From the NCBI RefSeq assembly GCF_042683405.1, contig NZ_JBHUJS010000003.1, positions 1-64,000 of the forward strand: a DNA stretch of 64,000 bases, read 5' to 3'. The DNA is from Telluria sp042683405 (GTDB lineage Bacteria > Pseudomonadota > Gammaproteobacteria > Burkholderiales > Burkholderiaceae_D). The notes under the pieces are model-generated. The model ran no database searches. It saw only the letters and a program-made list of their open reading frames with translations, and had not been told where the DNA came from. Of this stretch, positions 48,055 through 56,417 are shown one piece after another (within the stretch, counting starts at the first letter, position 1; every line of letters begins with the position of its first letter). The position numbers and the translations under genes were made by a program.

Positions 48055-49530
48055 ATGTCCGTTATCAATACCAACATCTCGTCGCTCAACGCACAACGCA
48101 ACCTCGCCTCTTCCGGCGCAACGCTGGCCACCTCGCTCCAGCGCCTCTCGACCGGCCTGCGCATCAACAGCGCAAAGGACGACGCAGCAGGTATGGCAAT
48201 TGCAGAACGCATGACCTCGCAGATCCGCGGTAACGACCAGGCAGCACGTAACGCAAACGACGGCATCTCGCTGGCGCAGACCGCAGAAGGCGACCTGGGC
48301 CAGATCAGCACCAACCTGCAGCGCATCCGCGAACTGGCGGTCCAGGCAGGTAACGCATCGAACAGCGCATCGGACCGTAAAGCGCTGAACGAAGAAGCAA
48401 CCGCGCTGATCTCCGAGATCGACCGCGTCGCAATGAACTCCCAATTCAACGGCAACAAGCTGCTGGACGGCTCGTTCACCGCGCAGACCTTCCAGGTTGG
48501 CGCGAACAACACCGCCCAGGACCGCATCTCGATCGCTTCGATTGCCAGCGCCAAGGCAAACAGCCTGGGCGTCGGTTCCGGCTCGAGCTACGCGACCACG
48601 CTGACCTCGGCAGCGACGATCACGACCGCTGCTTTCGCGGCGGGTTCGGTGACCATCAACGGCTACGCCGTGGGCGCCTCTTCCGCCGACGGTGTGTCGT
48701 CGGTGAACGCGGACGGTTCCGCGATTGCCAAGGCAGCTGCGATCAACGCGATCTCGGCACAAACCGGCGTGACCGCGCAAGTCCAGGCCAACAAGGTTGA
48801 AGGTGCAGTTGCAGGCACCCCGGCAACCGGCTGGGCAGGCGGCGCAACCGACTTCGTCAAGATCAACGGCGTCGACATCGGTGCAGTGGACGGCGATGCA
48901 TCCGCAGTGGTGCTGGGCTCCAACCTGGCAGCAGCGATCAACAAGGTCAGCAACCAGACCGGCGTGACCGCTTCGGTCGCTACCGACGGTAAAGTGACGA
49001 TGAACGCAGCCGACGGCCGCAACATCGACGTCGAACTGGGCGGCGCGGCTACCACCGCAACCACCGGCCTGACCGATGCGACCACCGTCGGTTCGTTCAA
49101 GCTGGTCTCGACCTCGAAATCGGGCATCACCCTGGGCGGTACCGAAGCGGCAGCAGCGGGCGCACTGGGCATCGCTTCCGGCTACACCGCAGCAACCGAA
49201 ACCGTTGGCGCCGGCGTCTCCTCGCTGGACCTGACCACCGCTTCCGGCGCACAGGCAGCCCTGTCCACCATCGACAAGGCACTGGCAACGGTCAACAGCA
49301 CCCGTGCTTCGCTGGGTGCGTACCAGAACCGTTTCGCATCGGTCGTGTCGAGCCTGCAAACGACGTCGGAAAACCTGTCGGCTTCCCGTAGCCGTATCCA
49401 GGACGCCGACTTCGCGAAGGAAACGGCTGCCCTGACCCGCGGCCAGATCCTCCAGCAAGCCGGTACCGCCATGCTGGCACAGGCTAACCAGCTGCCGAAC
49501 GGCGTGCTGTCCCTGCTGCGCGGCGGCTAA
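48055..49530 (+). CDS. fliC: Flagellin, copy 1
   Basis: A 491-residue filament subunit. Conserved D0/D1 ends: N-terminal MSVINTNISSLNAQRNLASS and GLRINSAKDDAAGMAIAERM, C-terminal ASRSRIQDADFAKETAALTR and QANQLPNGVLSLLRGG. The middle (about 180-395) is the variable surface domain, here Ala/Thr/Gly-rich. GGAG lies before ATG 48055. Residues about 216-392 are identical to those of the second flagellin, with nearly identical DNA. A strong terminator follows. Exported by the flagellar apparatus, with FliS as chaperone. Confidence 0.97.
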   Translation: MSVINTNISSLNAQRNLASSGATLATSLQRLSTGLRINSAKDDAAGMAIAERMTSQIRGNDQAARNANDGISLAQTAEGDLGQISTNLQRIRELAVQAGNASNSASDRKALNEEATALISEIDRVAMNSQFNGNKLLDGSFTAQTFQVGANNTAQDRISIASIASAKANSLGVGSGSSYATTLTSAATITTAAFAAGSVTINGYAVGASSADGVSSVNADGSAIAKAAAINAISAQTGVTAQVQANKVEGAVAGTPATGWAGGATDFVKINGVDIGAVDGDASAVVLGSNLAAAINKVSNQTGVTASVATDGKVTMNAADGRNIDVELGGAATTATTGLTDATTVGSFKLVSTSKSGITLGGTEAAAAGALGIASGYTAATETVGAGVSSLDLTTASGAQAALSTIDKALATVNSTRASLGAYQNRFASVVSSLQTTSENLSASRSRIQDADFAKETAALTRGQILQQAGTAMLAQANQLPNGVLSLLRGG

Positions 49531-49552
49531 TCCCCACCGTAGCGTCGCAACG

Positions 49553-49584
49553 AAAACCGGCCCGATGATTCGGGCCGGTTTTTT
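49553..49584 (+). terminator. Rho-independent terminator of fliC copy 1
   Basis: AACCGGCCCGA-TGAT-TCGGGCCGGTT followed by TTTT, an 11-base perfect stem with T-run. Confidence 0.92.
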
Positions 49585-49843
49585 CGTTTACAGCTCGCCA
49601 AACTCCTTCAGAAAATTTTTTTATCTTGCCTCCCTAAAGATTGCAAAAAAATAGCCGTCTTATCGGGAAGGCATCGCTGCACTTGAGTAAAACCGAGAAA
49701 AATATAGTCCCGTTTTCTTCATAAACTTTTGCCGTAGAGCACCGTTACCGTCAGTAACAGCGGTCTAGTTGTCTCGGAACACAGAGGCAGACCAAAGTGA
49801 ACAGGGCATGTCGCCCACCCTAGAAATAAAATGGAGAAATACC
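49585..49843 (+). other. Promoter and leader region of fliC copy 2
   Basis: The 313-base gap between the flagellin genes holds the terminator of copy 1, the FliA promoter of copy 2 (49635-49661) and a leader of which about the last 105 bases resemble the copy 1 leader (CACCGTTACC.., GCAGACCAAAGTG, CAGGGCA.GT.GCCC). The A/T-rich stretch around the promoter contrasts with the genes. Confidence 0.6.
49635..49661 (+). promoter_or_regulatory. FliA (sigma-28) promoter of fliC copy 2
   Basis: TAAA (49635-49638), 15 bases, then GCCGTCTT (49654-49661). The -35 is perfect; the -10 keeps GCCG but not ATAA. Weaker than the copy 1 promoter by consensus. Confidence 0.6.
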
Positions 49844-51316
49844 ATGTCCGTAATCAACACCAACGTCTCGTCGCTCAACGCGCAACGTAACCTGTCGGGC
49901 TCGCAGAGCGCGCTGGCTACTTCCCTGCAACGCCTCTCCACCGGCCTGCGCATCAACAGCGCTAAGGACGATGCAGCAGGTATGGCAATTGCAGAACGCA
50001 TGACCTCGCAGATCCGCGGTAACGACCAGGCAGCACGTAACGCGAACGACGGCATCTCGCTGGCGCAAACCGCTGAAGGCGACCTGGCTCAAATCGGCAC
50101 CAACCTGCAGCGTATCCGTGAACTGGCTGTGCAGGCGTCGAACGCATCGAACAGCGCATCCGACCGTAAAGCACTGAACGAAGAAGCAACCGCGCTGATC
50201 TCCGAGATCGACCGCGTTGCGAACAACTCCTCGTTCAACGGCAACAAGCTGCTGGACGGCTCGTTCACCGCGCAGACCTTCCAGGTTGGCGCGAACAACA
50301 CCGCCCAGGACCGCATCTCGATCGCTTCGATCGCCAGCGCCAAGTCGAACAGCCTGGGTGTTGGTTCGGGCTCGAGCTACTCGACCACCATGACCACCGC
50401 TGGAACGATGACCTCTGCAGCGTTCACCGCTGGCGGCGTCACCATCAACGGCTACTCCGTTGGCGCCAGCTCGTCCGACGGCGTGTCGTCGGTGAACGCG
50501 GACGGTTCCGCAATCGCCAAGGCAGCTGCGATCAACGCGATCTCGGCACAAACCGGCGTGACCGCGCAAGTCCAGGCCAACAAGGTTGAAGGTGCAGTCG
50601 CAGGCACCCCGGCAACCGGCTGGGCAGGCGGCGCAACCGACTTCGTCAAGATCAACGGCGTCGACATCGGTGCAGTGGACGGCGATGCATCCGCAGTGGT
50701 GCTGGGTTCCAACCTGGCAGCAGCGATCAACAAGGTCAGCAACCAGACCGGCGTGACCGCTTCGGTCGCTACCGACGGTAAAGTGACGATGAACGCAGCC
50801 GACGGCCGCAACATCGACGTCGAACTGGGCGGCGCGGCTACCACCGCAACCACCGGCCTGACCGATGCGACCACCGTCGGTTCGTTCAAGCTGGTCTCGA
50901 CCTCGAAATCGGGCATCACCCTGGGCGGTACCGAAGCAGCAGCAGCGGGCGCACTGGGCATCGCTTCCGGCTACACCGCAGCAACCGAAACCGTTGGCGC
51001 CGGCGTCTCCTCGCTGGACCTGACCACCGCTTCGGGCGCGCAATCGGCACTGTCGACCATCGACAAGGCACTGGCAACCGTGAACAGCTCGCGCGCTTCG
51101 CTGGGTGCGTACCAGAACCGTTTCGCATCGGTCGTGTCGAGCCTGCAAACGACGTCGGAAAACCTGTCGGCTTCCCGTAGCCGTATCCAGGACGCCGACT
51201 TCGCGAAGGAAACCGCTACGCTGACCCGTGGCCAGATCCTGCAGCAAGCTGGTACCGCCATGCTGGCACAGGCTAACTCGCTGCCGAACGGCGTGCTGTC
51301 GCTGCTCCGCGGCTAA
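49844..51316 (+). CDS. fliC: Flagellin, copy 2
   Basis: A 490-residue flagellin with the same D0/D1 ends (MSVINTNVSSLNAQRNLSGS at the start, QANSLPNGVLSLLRG at the end). Differences from copy 1 cluster in residues about 17-50 and 165-215 (e.g. SNSLGVGSGSSYSTTMTTAG), while 216-392 is identical. Own FliA promoter, conserved leader and terminator suggest that both genes are expressed, so the filament may be a mixture. Confidence 0.97.
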   Translation: MSVINTNVSSLNAQRNLSGSQSALATSLQRLSTGLRINSAKDDAAGMAIAERMTSQIRGNDQAARNANDGISLAQTAEGDLAQIGTNLQRIRELAVQASNASNSASDRKALNEEATALISEIDRVANNSSFNGNKLLDGSFTAQTFQVGANNTAQDRISIASIASAKSNSLGVGSGSSYSTTMTTAGTMTSAAFTAGGVTINGYSVGASSSDGVSSVNADGSAIAKAAAINAISAQTGVTAQVQANKVEGAVAGTPATGWAGGATDFVKINGVDIGAVDGDASAVVLGSNLAAAINKVSNQTGVTASVATDGKVTMNAADGRNIDVELGGAATTATTGLTDATTVGSFKLVSTSKSGITLGGTEAAAAGALGIASGYTAATETVGAGVSSLDLTTASGAQSALSTIDKALATVNSSRASLGAYQNRFASVVSSLQTTSENLSASRSRIQDADFAKETATLTRGQILQQAGTAMLAQANSLPNGVLSLLRG

Positions 51317-51343
51317 GCAATACGTAGTTAGTTCCGTGGAACA

Positions 51344-51375
51344 GCCCGGCCCGATGAATTATCGGGCCGGGTTTT
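51344..51375 (+). terminator. Rho-independent terminator of fliC copy 2
   Basis: CCCGGCCCGAT-GAATT-ATCGGGCCGGG followed by TTTTT, ahead of flaG. The strength suggests flaG expression is partly read-through or from an internal promoter. Confidence 0.92.
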
Positions 51376-51395
51376 TCCACTTATAAGGAGTGATC

Positions 51396-51758
51396 ATGGA
51401 TATCCGTACAACCGCAGGCATCAACGTCACCGCTGGCTCGATCCAGCCCGAGAAGAGCGCGGCCCGCGTGGCCGAGAGCGTGCGTGCAGAAACCGTCGCG
51501 CAGGCCGCCCCGGCGGCGCAGCAGGACAGCAAGCCCGACGACACGCAACTGGATAACGCTGTACAAAACATCAATTCGGTGCTCAGCGTGCGCACCCAGA
51601 GCCTCGAATTCAAGGTCGACGAGGACAACCGCACTATCGTCACCGTGATCGACAAGGAAACGCAAGAGGTGATCCGCCAGATGCCAAGCCGCGAGGCGCT
51701 GGAGATCGCCAAGGCGCTCGACCGCTTGCAAAGTCTGCTATCGAAACAGACCGCTTGA
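51396..51758 (+). CDS. flaG: Flagellar protein FlaG
   Basis: A 120-residue FlaG protein, involved in filament length in polar flagellates. The conserved C-terminal half contains SVLSVRTQSLEFKVDEDNRT and VIRQMPSREALEIAKALDRL; the N-terminal part is Ala-rich. The ATG at 51396 has AAGGAG 5 bases upstream; a GTG two codons earlier overlaps that site. Between flagellin 2 and fliD, the usual order. Confidence 0.92.
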   Translation: MDIRTTAGINVTAGSIQPEKSAARVAESVRAETVAQAAPAAQQDSKPDDTQLDNAVQNINSVLSVRTQSLEFKVDEDNRTIVTVIDKETQEVIRQMPSREALEIAKALDRLQSLLSKQTA

Positions 51759-51769
51759 TAATGTTTAAT

Positions 51770-51790
51770 TAGAGGGAGTTTTCCCCTCTA
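51770..51790 (+). terminator. Short hairpin after flaG
   Basis: TAGAGGG-AGTTTTC-CCCTCTA, overlapping the -35 of the fliD promoter by two bases. Similar in form to the hairpin before the fliC promoter. Confidence 0.4.
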
Positions 51791-51815
51791 AAGTCGGGTT
51801 GGCCGATGCCGTAAA
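51789..51815 (+). promoter_or_regulatory. FliA (sigma-28) promoter of fliD
   Basis: TAAAGTCG-N11-GCCGTAAA: TAAA (51789-51792), 15 bases, GCCGTAAA (51808-51815), two mismatches to the consensus. It lies 35 bases before the GTG start of fliD and would also serve fliS and fliT. Confidence 0.65.
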
Positions 51816-51849
51816 CAAGATACATTCTAGTTTTTGGTGGAGGTCACGC

Positions 51850-53856
51850 GTGGGTCTTTCTTCTGCAGGCATTGGATCGAATCTCGACATCGAGGGAATC
51901 ATCTCGAAGTTGATGTCGGTCGAGCAGCAGCCGCTCACGAAGCTGGCGCGCACCGAAGCCAGCTACCAGGCCAAGCTGTCCGGTTTCGGCATGCTCAAGG
52001 GCGCCATGTCGGCGTTCCAGACTGCCGTCAAGGGCCTCGCGGACCCGAACAAGTTCCAGGCCGTCAAAGCCGCGGTCGCAGACACGACTATTGCCACGGC
52101 GAGCGGCAGCGCCGCCACCAAGCCGGGCACGTATTCGCTCGAGGTGTCGCAACTGGCGAGTTCGCAAAAACTGGTGGCCCAAGGGCAGGCCAGCGATGCG
52201 ACCGCCATCGGCAAGGGCGTGATCACGTTCGATTTCGGCACCATCACCGGTGGCACCCTCGCCAACGGAACCTATAGCGGCGCCTCGTTCGCCAGCTCCG
52301 GTGCGGGCGTCAAGACCGTCACCATCGACGCCACCAATAATTCGCTGGCCGGCATCCGCGATGCGATCAACAAGGCCGGCATAGGCGTGACCGCCAAGAT
52401 CGTCAACGATGGCAGCGGCACCCCCTACCGCCTTTCGCTGACCAACGAAAAGACCGGCGCGGCCAGCGCGATGAAGATTTCGGTGGCCGATACCGCACCG
52501 GATACCGGCCTGTCCGCCCTGCTCAACCATGATCCGGCAGGCACCCAGAAGCTGAGCCAGACCTCGGCTGCCCAGGATGCCAAGTTCACGGTCGATGGCA
52601 TCGCCATTACCAAGCCGACCAACAGCGTGAGCGACGTGGTCGATGGGCTGACCCTGAACCTGCAAAAGGTGACCACCTCCGCAACCTCCGTCACGGTGAC
52701 CCGCGACACCGGCGCGATCAAGGATTCCATCAATGCCTTCGTCAAGGCATACAACGAGATTTCCGCCAACCTGCGCGACTCGAGTGCGTACGATCCTGCG
52801 ACAAAATCGGCCGCCATCCTGAACGGCGAGGCGACCGTGCGCAACATGCAGACCCAGATCCGCGGCGTGCTGTCGATGCCGGTCGCCGGTGGCACAACGG
52901 TCCTGAATTCCTTGTCCCAGGCCGGCGTGACGATGCAGAAGGACGGAAGCCTGCTGGTCGACAGCGCCAAGCTCGACAAGGCAATTGCCGACAACTTCGA
53001 CGACTTGGGTTCGCTGTTTGCCGCAGTAGGCAAGTCCACCGACGGCGCCGTCGCCTACAAGGGCGTCAGCAAGGCGACCGTGCCGGGCTCGTATGCCGTC
53101 AGTGTCACGCGCATGGCAACCCAGGCTTATACGACCGCCACGGCGCCGGCAGAGCTGAATATCGACGCCACCAACAAGAGTTTCGAGATCATGCTCAATG
53201 GGGTCAAGGCCACCATCGCCCTGACCGAAAAACTGTACGGCAGCGCCGCCGAACTGGCGACCGAAGTCCAGAGCAAAATCAACAGCGCAGCCGCCATCTC
53301 GTCGGCCGGATTCACCGTCTCGGTGACGGAGTCGGGAGGCACGCTGAACATCCAGTCTTCCCGATACGGCTCCGATTCCAGCGTGACCGTGACCGAACTG
53401 GGCGCTGCCGCGCTCAATTTCAACCCGATCAGCACCAATCCCGGCGTCGATGTGGCAGGCACCATCAATGGCGTGGCCGCAACCGGCACCGGCCAGACGC
53501 TGACGGGTGGCACAGGCGATCCGTCGGAAGGCCTGCGCATCGACATCAAGGCCGGCACCACGGGCGCGCGCGGGAACATCACCTATTCCAAGGGGTATGC
53601 CGCGCAGTTCGATGAACTGGCAACCCGCCTGCTGGATACGGACGGTCCGTTCACTTCGCGCACCAACGGCATCAACGAATCGATCAAGAGCCTCAACAAG
53701 AACCGGCAGGACCTGTTGGCCCGCCTGGCGACCGTAGAAAAACGCTACCGCGCGCAGTTCACCGCGCTCGATACCGCGCTGGCGAACATGCAGCAGACCA
53801 GCAATTACCTCGCACAACAGTTGTCGCAGATCGCGGCGATGTCGTCCAGCCAATAA
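51850..53856 (+). CDS. fliD: Flagellar hook-associated protein 2 (filament cap)
   Basis: A 668-residue filament cap protein. It begins GLSSAGIGSNLDIEGIISKL (read from GTG) and ends in the coiled-coil FliD C-terminus (RLATVEKRYRAQFTALDTAL). GTG 51850 is chosen because GGAGGT lies 6 bases upstream and the family starts M-G-(I/L)-S; the longer frame would start in the promoter. Long for the family (about 450-480 in enterics), with an enlarged Ala/Thr-rich middle. It assists flagellin assembly at the tip. Confidence 0.93.
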   Translation: MGLSSAGIGSNLDIEGIISKLMSVEQQPLTKLARTEASYQAKLSGFGMLKGAMSAFQTAVKGLADPNKFQAVKAAVADTTIATASGSAATKPGTYSLEVSQLASSQKLVAQGQASDATAIGKGVITFDFGTITGGTLANGTYSGASFASSGAGVKTVTIDATNNSLAGIRDAINKAGIGVTAKIVNDGSGTPYRLSLTNEKTGAASAMKISVADTAPDTGLSALLNHDPAGTQKLSQTSAAQDAKFTVDGIAITKPTNSVSDVVDGLTLNLQKVTTSATSVTVTRDTGAIKDSINAFVKAYNEISANLRDSSAYDPATKSAAILNGEATVRNMQTQIRGVLSMPVAGGTTVLNSLSQAGVTMQKDGSLLVDSAKLDKAIADNFDDLGSLFAAVGKSTDGAVAYKGVSKATVPGSYAVSVTRMATQAYTTATAPAELNIDATNKSFEIMLNGVKATIALTEKLYGSAAELATEVQSKINSAAAISSAGFTVSVTESGGTLNIQSSRYGSDSSVTVTELGAAALNFNPISTNPGVDVAGTINGVAATGTGQTLTGGTGDPSEGLRIDIKAGTTGARGNITYSKGYAAQFDELATRLLDTDGPFTSRTNGINESIKSLNKNRQDLLARLATVEKRYRAQFTALDTALANMQQTSNYLAQQLSQIAAMSSSQ

Positions 53857-53884
53857 AGAAATTTGTACACGAAAGGATAACTCC

Positions 53885-54382
53885 ATGTTTGGATCGCCCA
53901 ATAAAGGTGCTAATGCGTACGCCAAAGTCGGCCTCGAGACCGGCGTCGTCGCATCGAGCCCCCACAAGCTGATCGTGATGCTGTTCGAAGGAGCGATCGT
54001 GGCCCTGCGCGCGGGTGCTACCCACATGGCGGCTGGCGAGATCGAGAAGAAGGGCCTGTCGATTTCGAAGGCGATCAACATCATCGACAACGGCCTGCGC
54101 GCGAGCCTGGACAAGAAGGCCGGCGAAGTGGCGCAGAACCTGGACTCGCTGTACGAGTACATGAGCCGCCGCCTGATCGAAGCGAACCTCAAGAACGACC
54201 GCGCCATGCTGGACGAAGTGATCGGCCTGCTGGCGGACCTGAAGGGCGCGTGGGACGCGATTGGCGACGGCGCCGCCGCGCCGGCGCCGGTGCAGGCCGC
54301 GCCAGTCGCCGCCGCCCCGCAACGCATGATGGCTTTCGATAACCTGGCGCCACGCAGGGCGTCGCTCGTCAGCGCAGGATAA
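53885..54382 (+). CDS. fliS: Flagellar export chaperone FliS
   Basis: A 165-residue flagellin chaperone: MFGSPNKGANAYAKVGLETG at the start, SSPHKLIVMLFEGA and IIDNGLRASLDKKAGEVAQN follow. It binds flagellin C-termini before export. The last 35 residues (PAPVQAAPVAAAPQ and following) are an Ala/Pro extension not in enteric FliS. 28 bases after fliD; fliT follows after 3 bases. Confidence 0.94.
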   Translation: MFGSPNKGANAYAKVGLETGVVASSPHKLIVMLFEGAIVALRAGATHMAAGEIEKKGLSISKAINIIDNGLRASLDKKAGEVAQNLDSLYEYMSRRLIEANLKNDRAMLDEVIGLLADLKGAWDAIGDGAAAPAPVQAAPVAAAPQRMMAFDNLAPRRASLVSAG

Positions 54383-54385
54383 GAG

Positions 54386-54709
54386 ATGAACAGCGAACAA
54401 GTCATTACCATCTACGAAACCATGTGCGACATCACCGGCAACATGCTGGACGCCGCACAAAAGCGCGACTGGGAAAAGCTGGTCGAACTGGAATCGCGCT
54501 GCGCCAGCCACGTGGCCACGCTGAAGGCGCGCGAATCGGTAGTTGCCCTGAGCGGCCCGTCGCGCGCGCGCAAGGTCGAGATCATCAACAAGATCCTCTC
54601 GCACGACCGCCAGATCCGCGACCTGACCACGCCGTGGATGGCCGAACTGGCCGCCCTGATCAACAGCAGCGGCACCTCGCGCAAGCTGAGCGCAGCCTAC
54701 GGCGCGTGA
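54386..54709 (+). CDS. fliT: Flagellar protein FliT-like chaperone
   Basis: A 107-residue helical protein starting MNSEQVITIYETMCDITGNM. Size, helices and position after fliS fit FliT, the FliD chaperone; FliT sequences diverge strongly, so the name rests partly on context. The stop of fliS is 3 bases away. Confidence 0.8.
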   Translation: MNSEQVITIYETMCDITGNMLDAAQKRDWEKLVELESRCASHVATLKARESVVALSGPSRARKVEIINKILSHDRQIRDLTTPWMAELAALINSSGTSRKLSAAYGA

Positions 54710-54715
54710 CATGGT

Positions 54716-54783
54716 GGGGACTGTCCCTTTGGGACTGTCCCCGGCCTTTAAAGACTGGGGACAGTCCCACAGGGAAGGTCCCC
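54716..54783. repeat. GGGGACAGTCCC-type composite repeat
   Basis: GGGGACTGTCCC-TTTG-GGACTGTCCCC, then CCTTTAAAG, then GGGGACAGTCCC-ACAG-GGAAGGTCCCC. A full inverted pair between fliT and the next gene, with a CTTTAAAG centre in place of the ATCTTTAGC box. Confidence 0.8.
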
Positions 54784-54802
54784 TACCTACCACAACGATG
54801 AC

Positions 54803-56056
54803 ATGCTGCCGCGCTCCGACATCCTGAGGCTCAACCCGGTCGGCGCGATCAAGCCGGCGCTGGCGGTGGAACCGGCGGCCGATCCGCGCCAGCAGGAGTT
54901 CGAACGCGCGCTTGGCGGCCAGTTGGGCAAGACCCTGCGCGGCGATGTCCTGTCCAGACTGGCGGACGGCAGCTTCGTCGTCAAGGTCGCGGACACGCCC
55001 GCGCGCATGATGCTGCCGCCGTCGACCCAGCCTGGCACCACGGTGTCGCTGCACCTGGTGGCGATCTCGCCACGCCCCACCTTCCAGTTCAACACGCAGA
55101 CCGCCTCCGGCGCGCCCACCGTGGCATACGCCGAAGCCGACGCGGGCTACGACCTGCCCGATCCCGCGCCACCGGCACGCACCGCGCCGCAGTCCGCCGC
55201 CACCGTCCACATTGCTGCCGCGACCATGGCGCAGGCGCGCGCCGGCGATGCGGCCGGCGCCCAGCAGGGCGCGCTGTCCGCCCAGGCCGCATCGGGCAAG
55301 CCAAGTTCGCTCGCCGCCCTCCTTCTGAGCAAGGCGCCGCTGGTGGCGGCCGCGCACCTGCCGCCGCTCGATCCGAACACGACCCCGGCGCAGTTGTCCG
55401 AAGGCGCGCGCGTGATCACCGAGGTACTGGCAACCGCGGCGCGCAACCCGGCGCCGCAAACCGCGGTGGTCGCGCGCACGCCACTGCTCGATCCGAATGC
55501 CGCGCCGGATGCGCGCCATATCGCCCAGTCGCTCAAGGATGCAGTCGGCCGCAGCGGCCTGTTCTACGAATCGCACCTGCGCGAGTGGACCGCAGGCGAG
55601 CGGCCGCTCAGCGAGATCGCGCGCGAGCCGCAGATGGAGCGCATCGCCGAAGGCGCGCCCCCGCGCAACCCGGCCACGGATCCGGCCAGCGCCGGCTTCG
55701 TCAACCTGCAGCTGGCGACCCAGGAACAGGGCCGGATCGTGTGGATGGGCCAGCTGCTGCCAGGCCAGCCGGTTGAGTGGGAGATCGTGCGCGAGGACGG
55801 GGGCAAGGACGGCCGCACGGGCGACGAGGGCGAGCCGGCATGGCGCAGCGGCATGAAGTTCCGCTTCGAGGGCTTGGGCGAAATCGGGGCGACGGTGGTG
55901 CTGTCGGGCGAGAATGTGCAGGTCAAGCTGGATGCGGGCGCGCCGGAGACCGCCGGGCTGCTGCGCCGCCGCGCGCATGAACTGGGCGACTCGCTCGGTG
56001 CGGCCGGCGCGCGGCTGGTGTCGTTCAGCGTGCGCGACGGGAACGGCGATGTCTGA
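54803..56056 (+). CDS. FliK C-terminal domain protein (flagellar hook-length control-like)
   Basis: A 417-residue protein. The C-terminal ~110 residues (MKFRFEGLGEIGATVVLSGE, then LLRRRAHELGDSLGAAGARL) form a FliK-type switch domain; the N-terminal part carries a beta-rich segment (GDVLSRLADGSFVVKVADTP) and an Ala/Pro-rich middle. It is distinct from the classical fliK after fliJ. The fhlB gene overlaps its end by 8 bases, and FliK/FlhB domains interact in substrate switching, so a joint role in export control is plausible but unproven. Confidence 0.8.
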   Translation: MLPRSDILRLNPVGAIKPALAVEPAADPRQQEFERALGGQLGKTLRGDVLSRLADGSFVVKVADTPARMMLPPSTQPGTTVSLHLVAISPRPTFQFNTQTASGAPTVAYAEADAGYDLPDPAPPARTAPQSAATVHIAAATMAQARAGDAAGAQQGALSAQAASGKPSSLAALLLSKAPLVAAAHLPPLDPNTTPAQLSEGARVITEVLATAARNPAPQTAVVARTPLLDPNAAPDARHIAQSLKDAVGRSGLFYESHLREWTAGERPLSEIAREPQMERIAEGAPPRNPATDPASAGFVNLQLATQEQGRIVWMGQLLPGQPVEWEIVREDGGKDGRTGDEGEPAWRSGMKFRFEGLGEIGATVVLSGENVQVKLDAGAPETAGLLRRRAHELGDSLGAAGARLVSFSVRDGNGDV

Positions 56057-56417
56057 CCCGAACCGGCCGGGACCGACCGCCGCCGCGGTCGCCTTGGCCT
56101 ACCGCACCGGAGACCCGGCGCCCAAGGTCGTCGCCAAGGGCAAAGGGCTGATTGCCGAACAGATCATCAAAAAGGCCGGTCAATCGGGCGTCTTCGTGCA
56201 CGAGTCGAAGGAACTGGTGTCATTACTGATGCAGGTCGACCTCGACAAGACCATCCCGCCCCTGCTCTACCGCGTCGTTGCGGAACTGCTTGCATGGCTT
56301 TATCATGTTGAATCTGCGCAAAAGGATGGACGCTCTTTGCCAGAGCCGCCGGAAATAATTATTCCAACTATCGATCAACGAGACACGGCTGCAACAGATT
56401 CAACAAATGACCAATAA
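56049..56417 (+). CDS. fhlB: FhlB, stand-alone FlhB C-terminal-like protein
   Basis: A 122-residue protein resembling only the cytoplasmic C-terminal part of FlhB (EscU/FlhB family): GPTAAAVALAYRTGDPAPKV, then GLIAEQIIKKAGQSGVFVHE and LLYRVVAELLAWLY. The autocleavage motif NPTH of FlhB is replaced by GPTA, so it starts roughly where cleaved FlhB-CC starts and need not be cut. FhlB can substitute partly for FlhB-CC in enterics. Overlaps the FliK-like gene and, by 11 bases, ycgR. Confidence 0.87.
   Translation: MSDPNRPGPTAAAVALAYRTGDPAPKVVAKGKGLIAEQIIKKAGQSGVFVHESKELVSLLMQVDLDKTIPPLLYRVVAELLAWLYHVESAQKDGRSLPEPPEIIIPTIDQRDTAATDSTNDQ

Noticed and set aside
47854..49458. Cys- and Arg-rich minus-strand frame opposite fliC copy 1 (and its twin opposite copy 2)
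   Set aside because: Exists in both flagellin genes because their codon usage is the same; no start signal and no recognised fold.
51844..54411. 855-codon minus-strand open frame opposite fliD and fliS
   Set aside because: Low-complexity Gly/Arg/His/Asp composition, no domain, no ribosome-binding site; antisense shadow of fliD/fliS.
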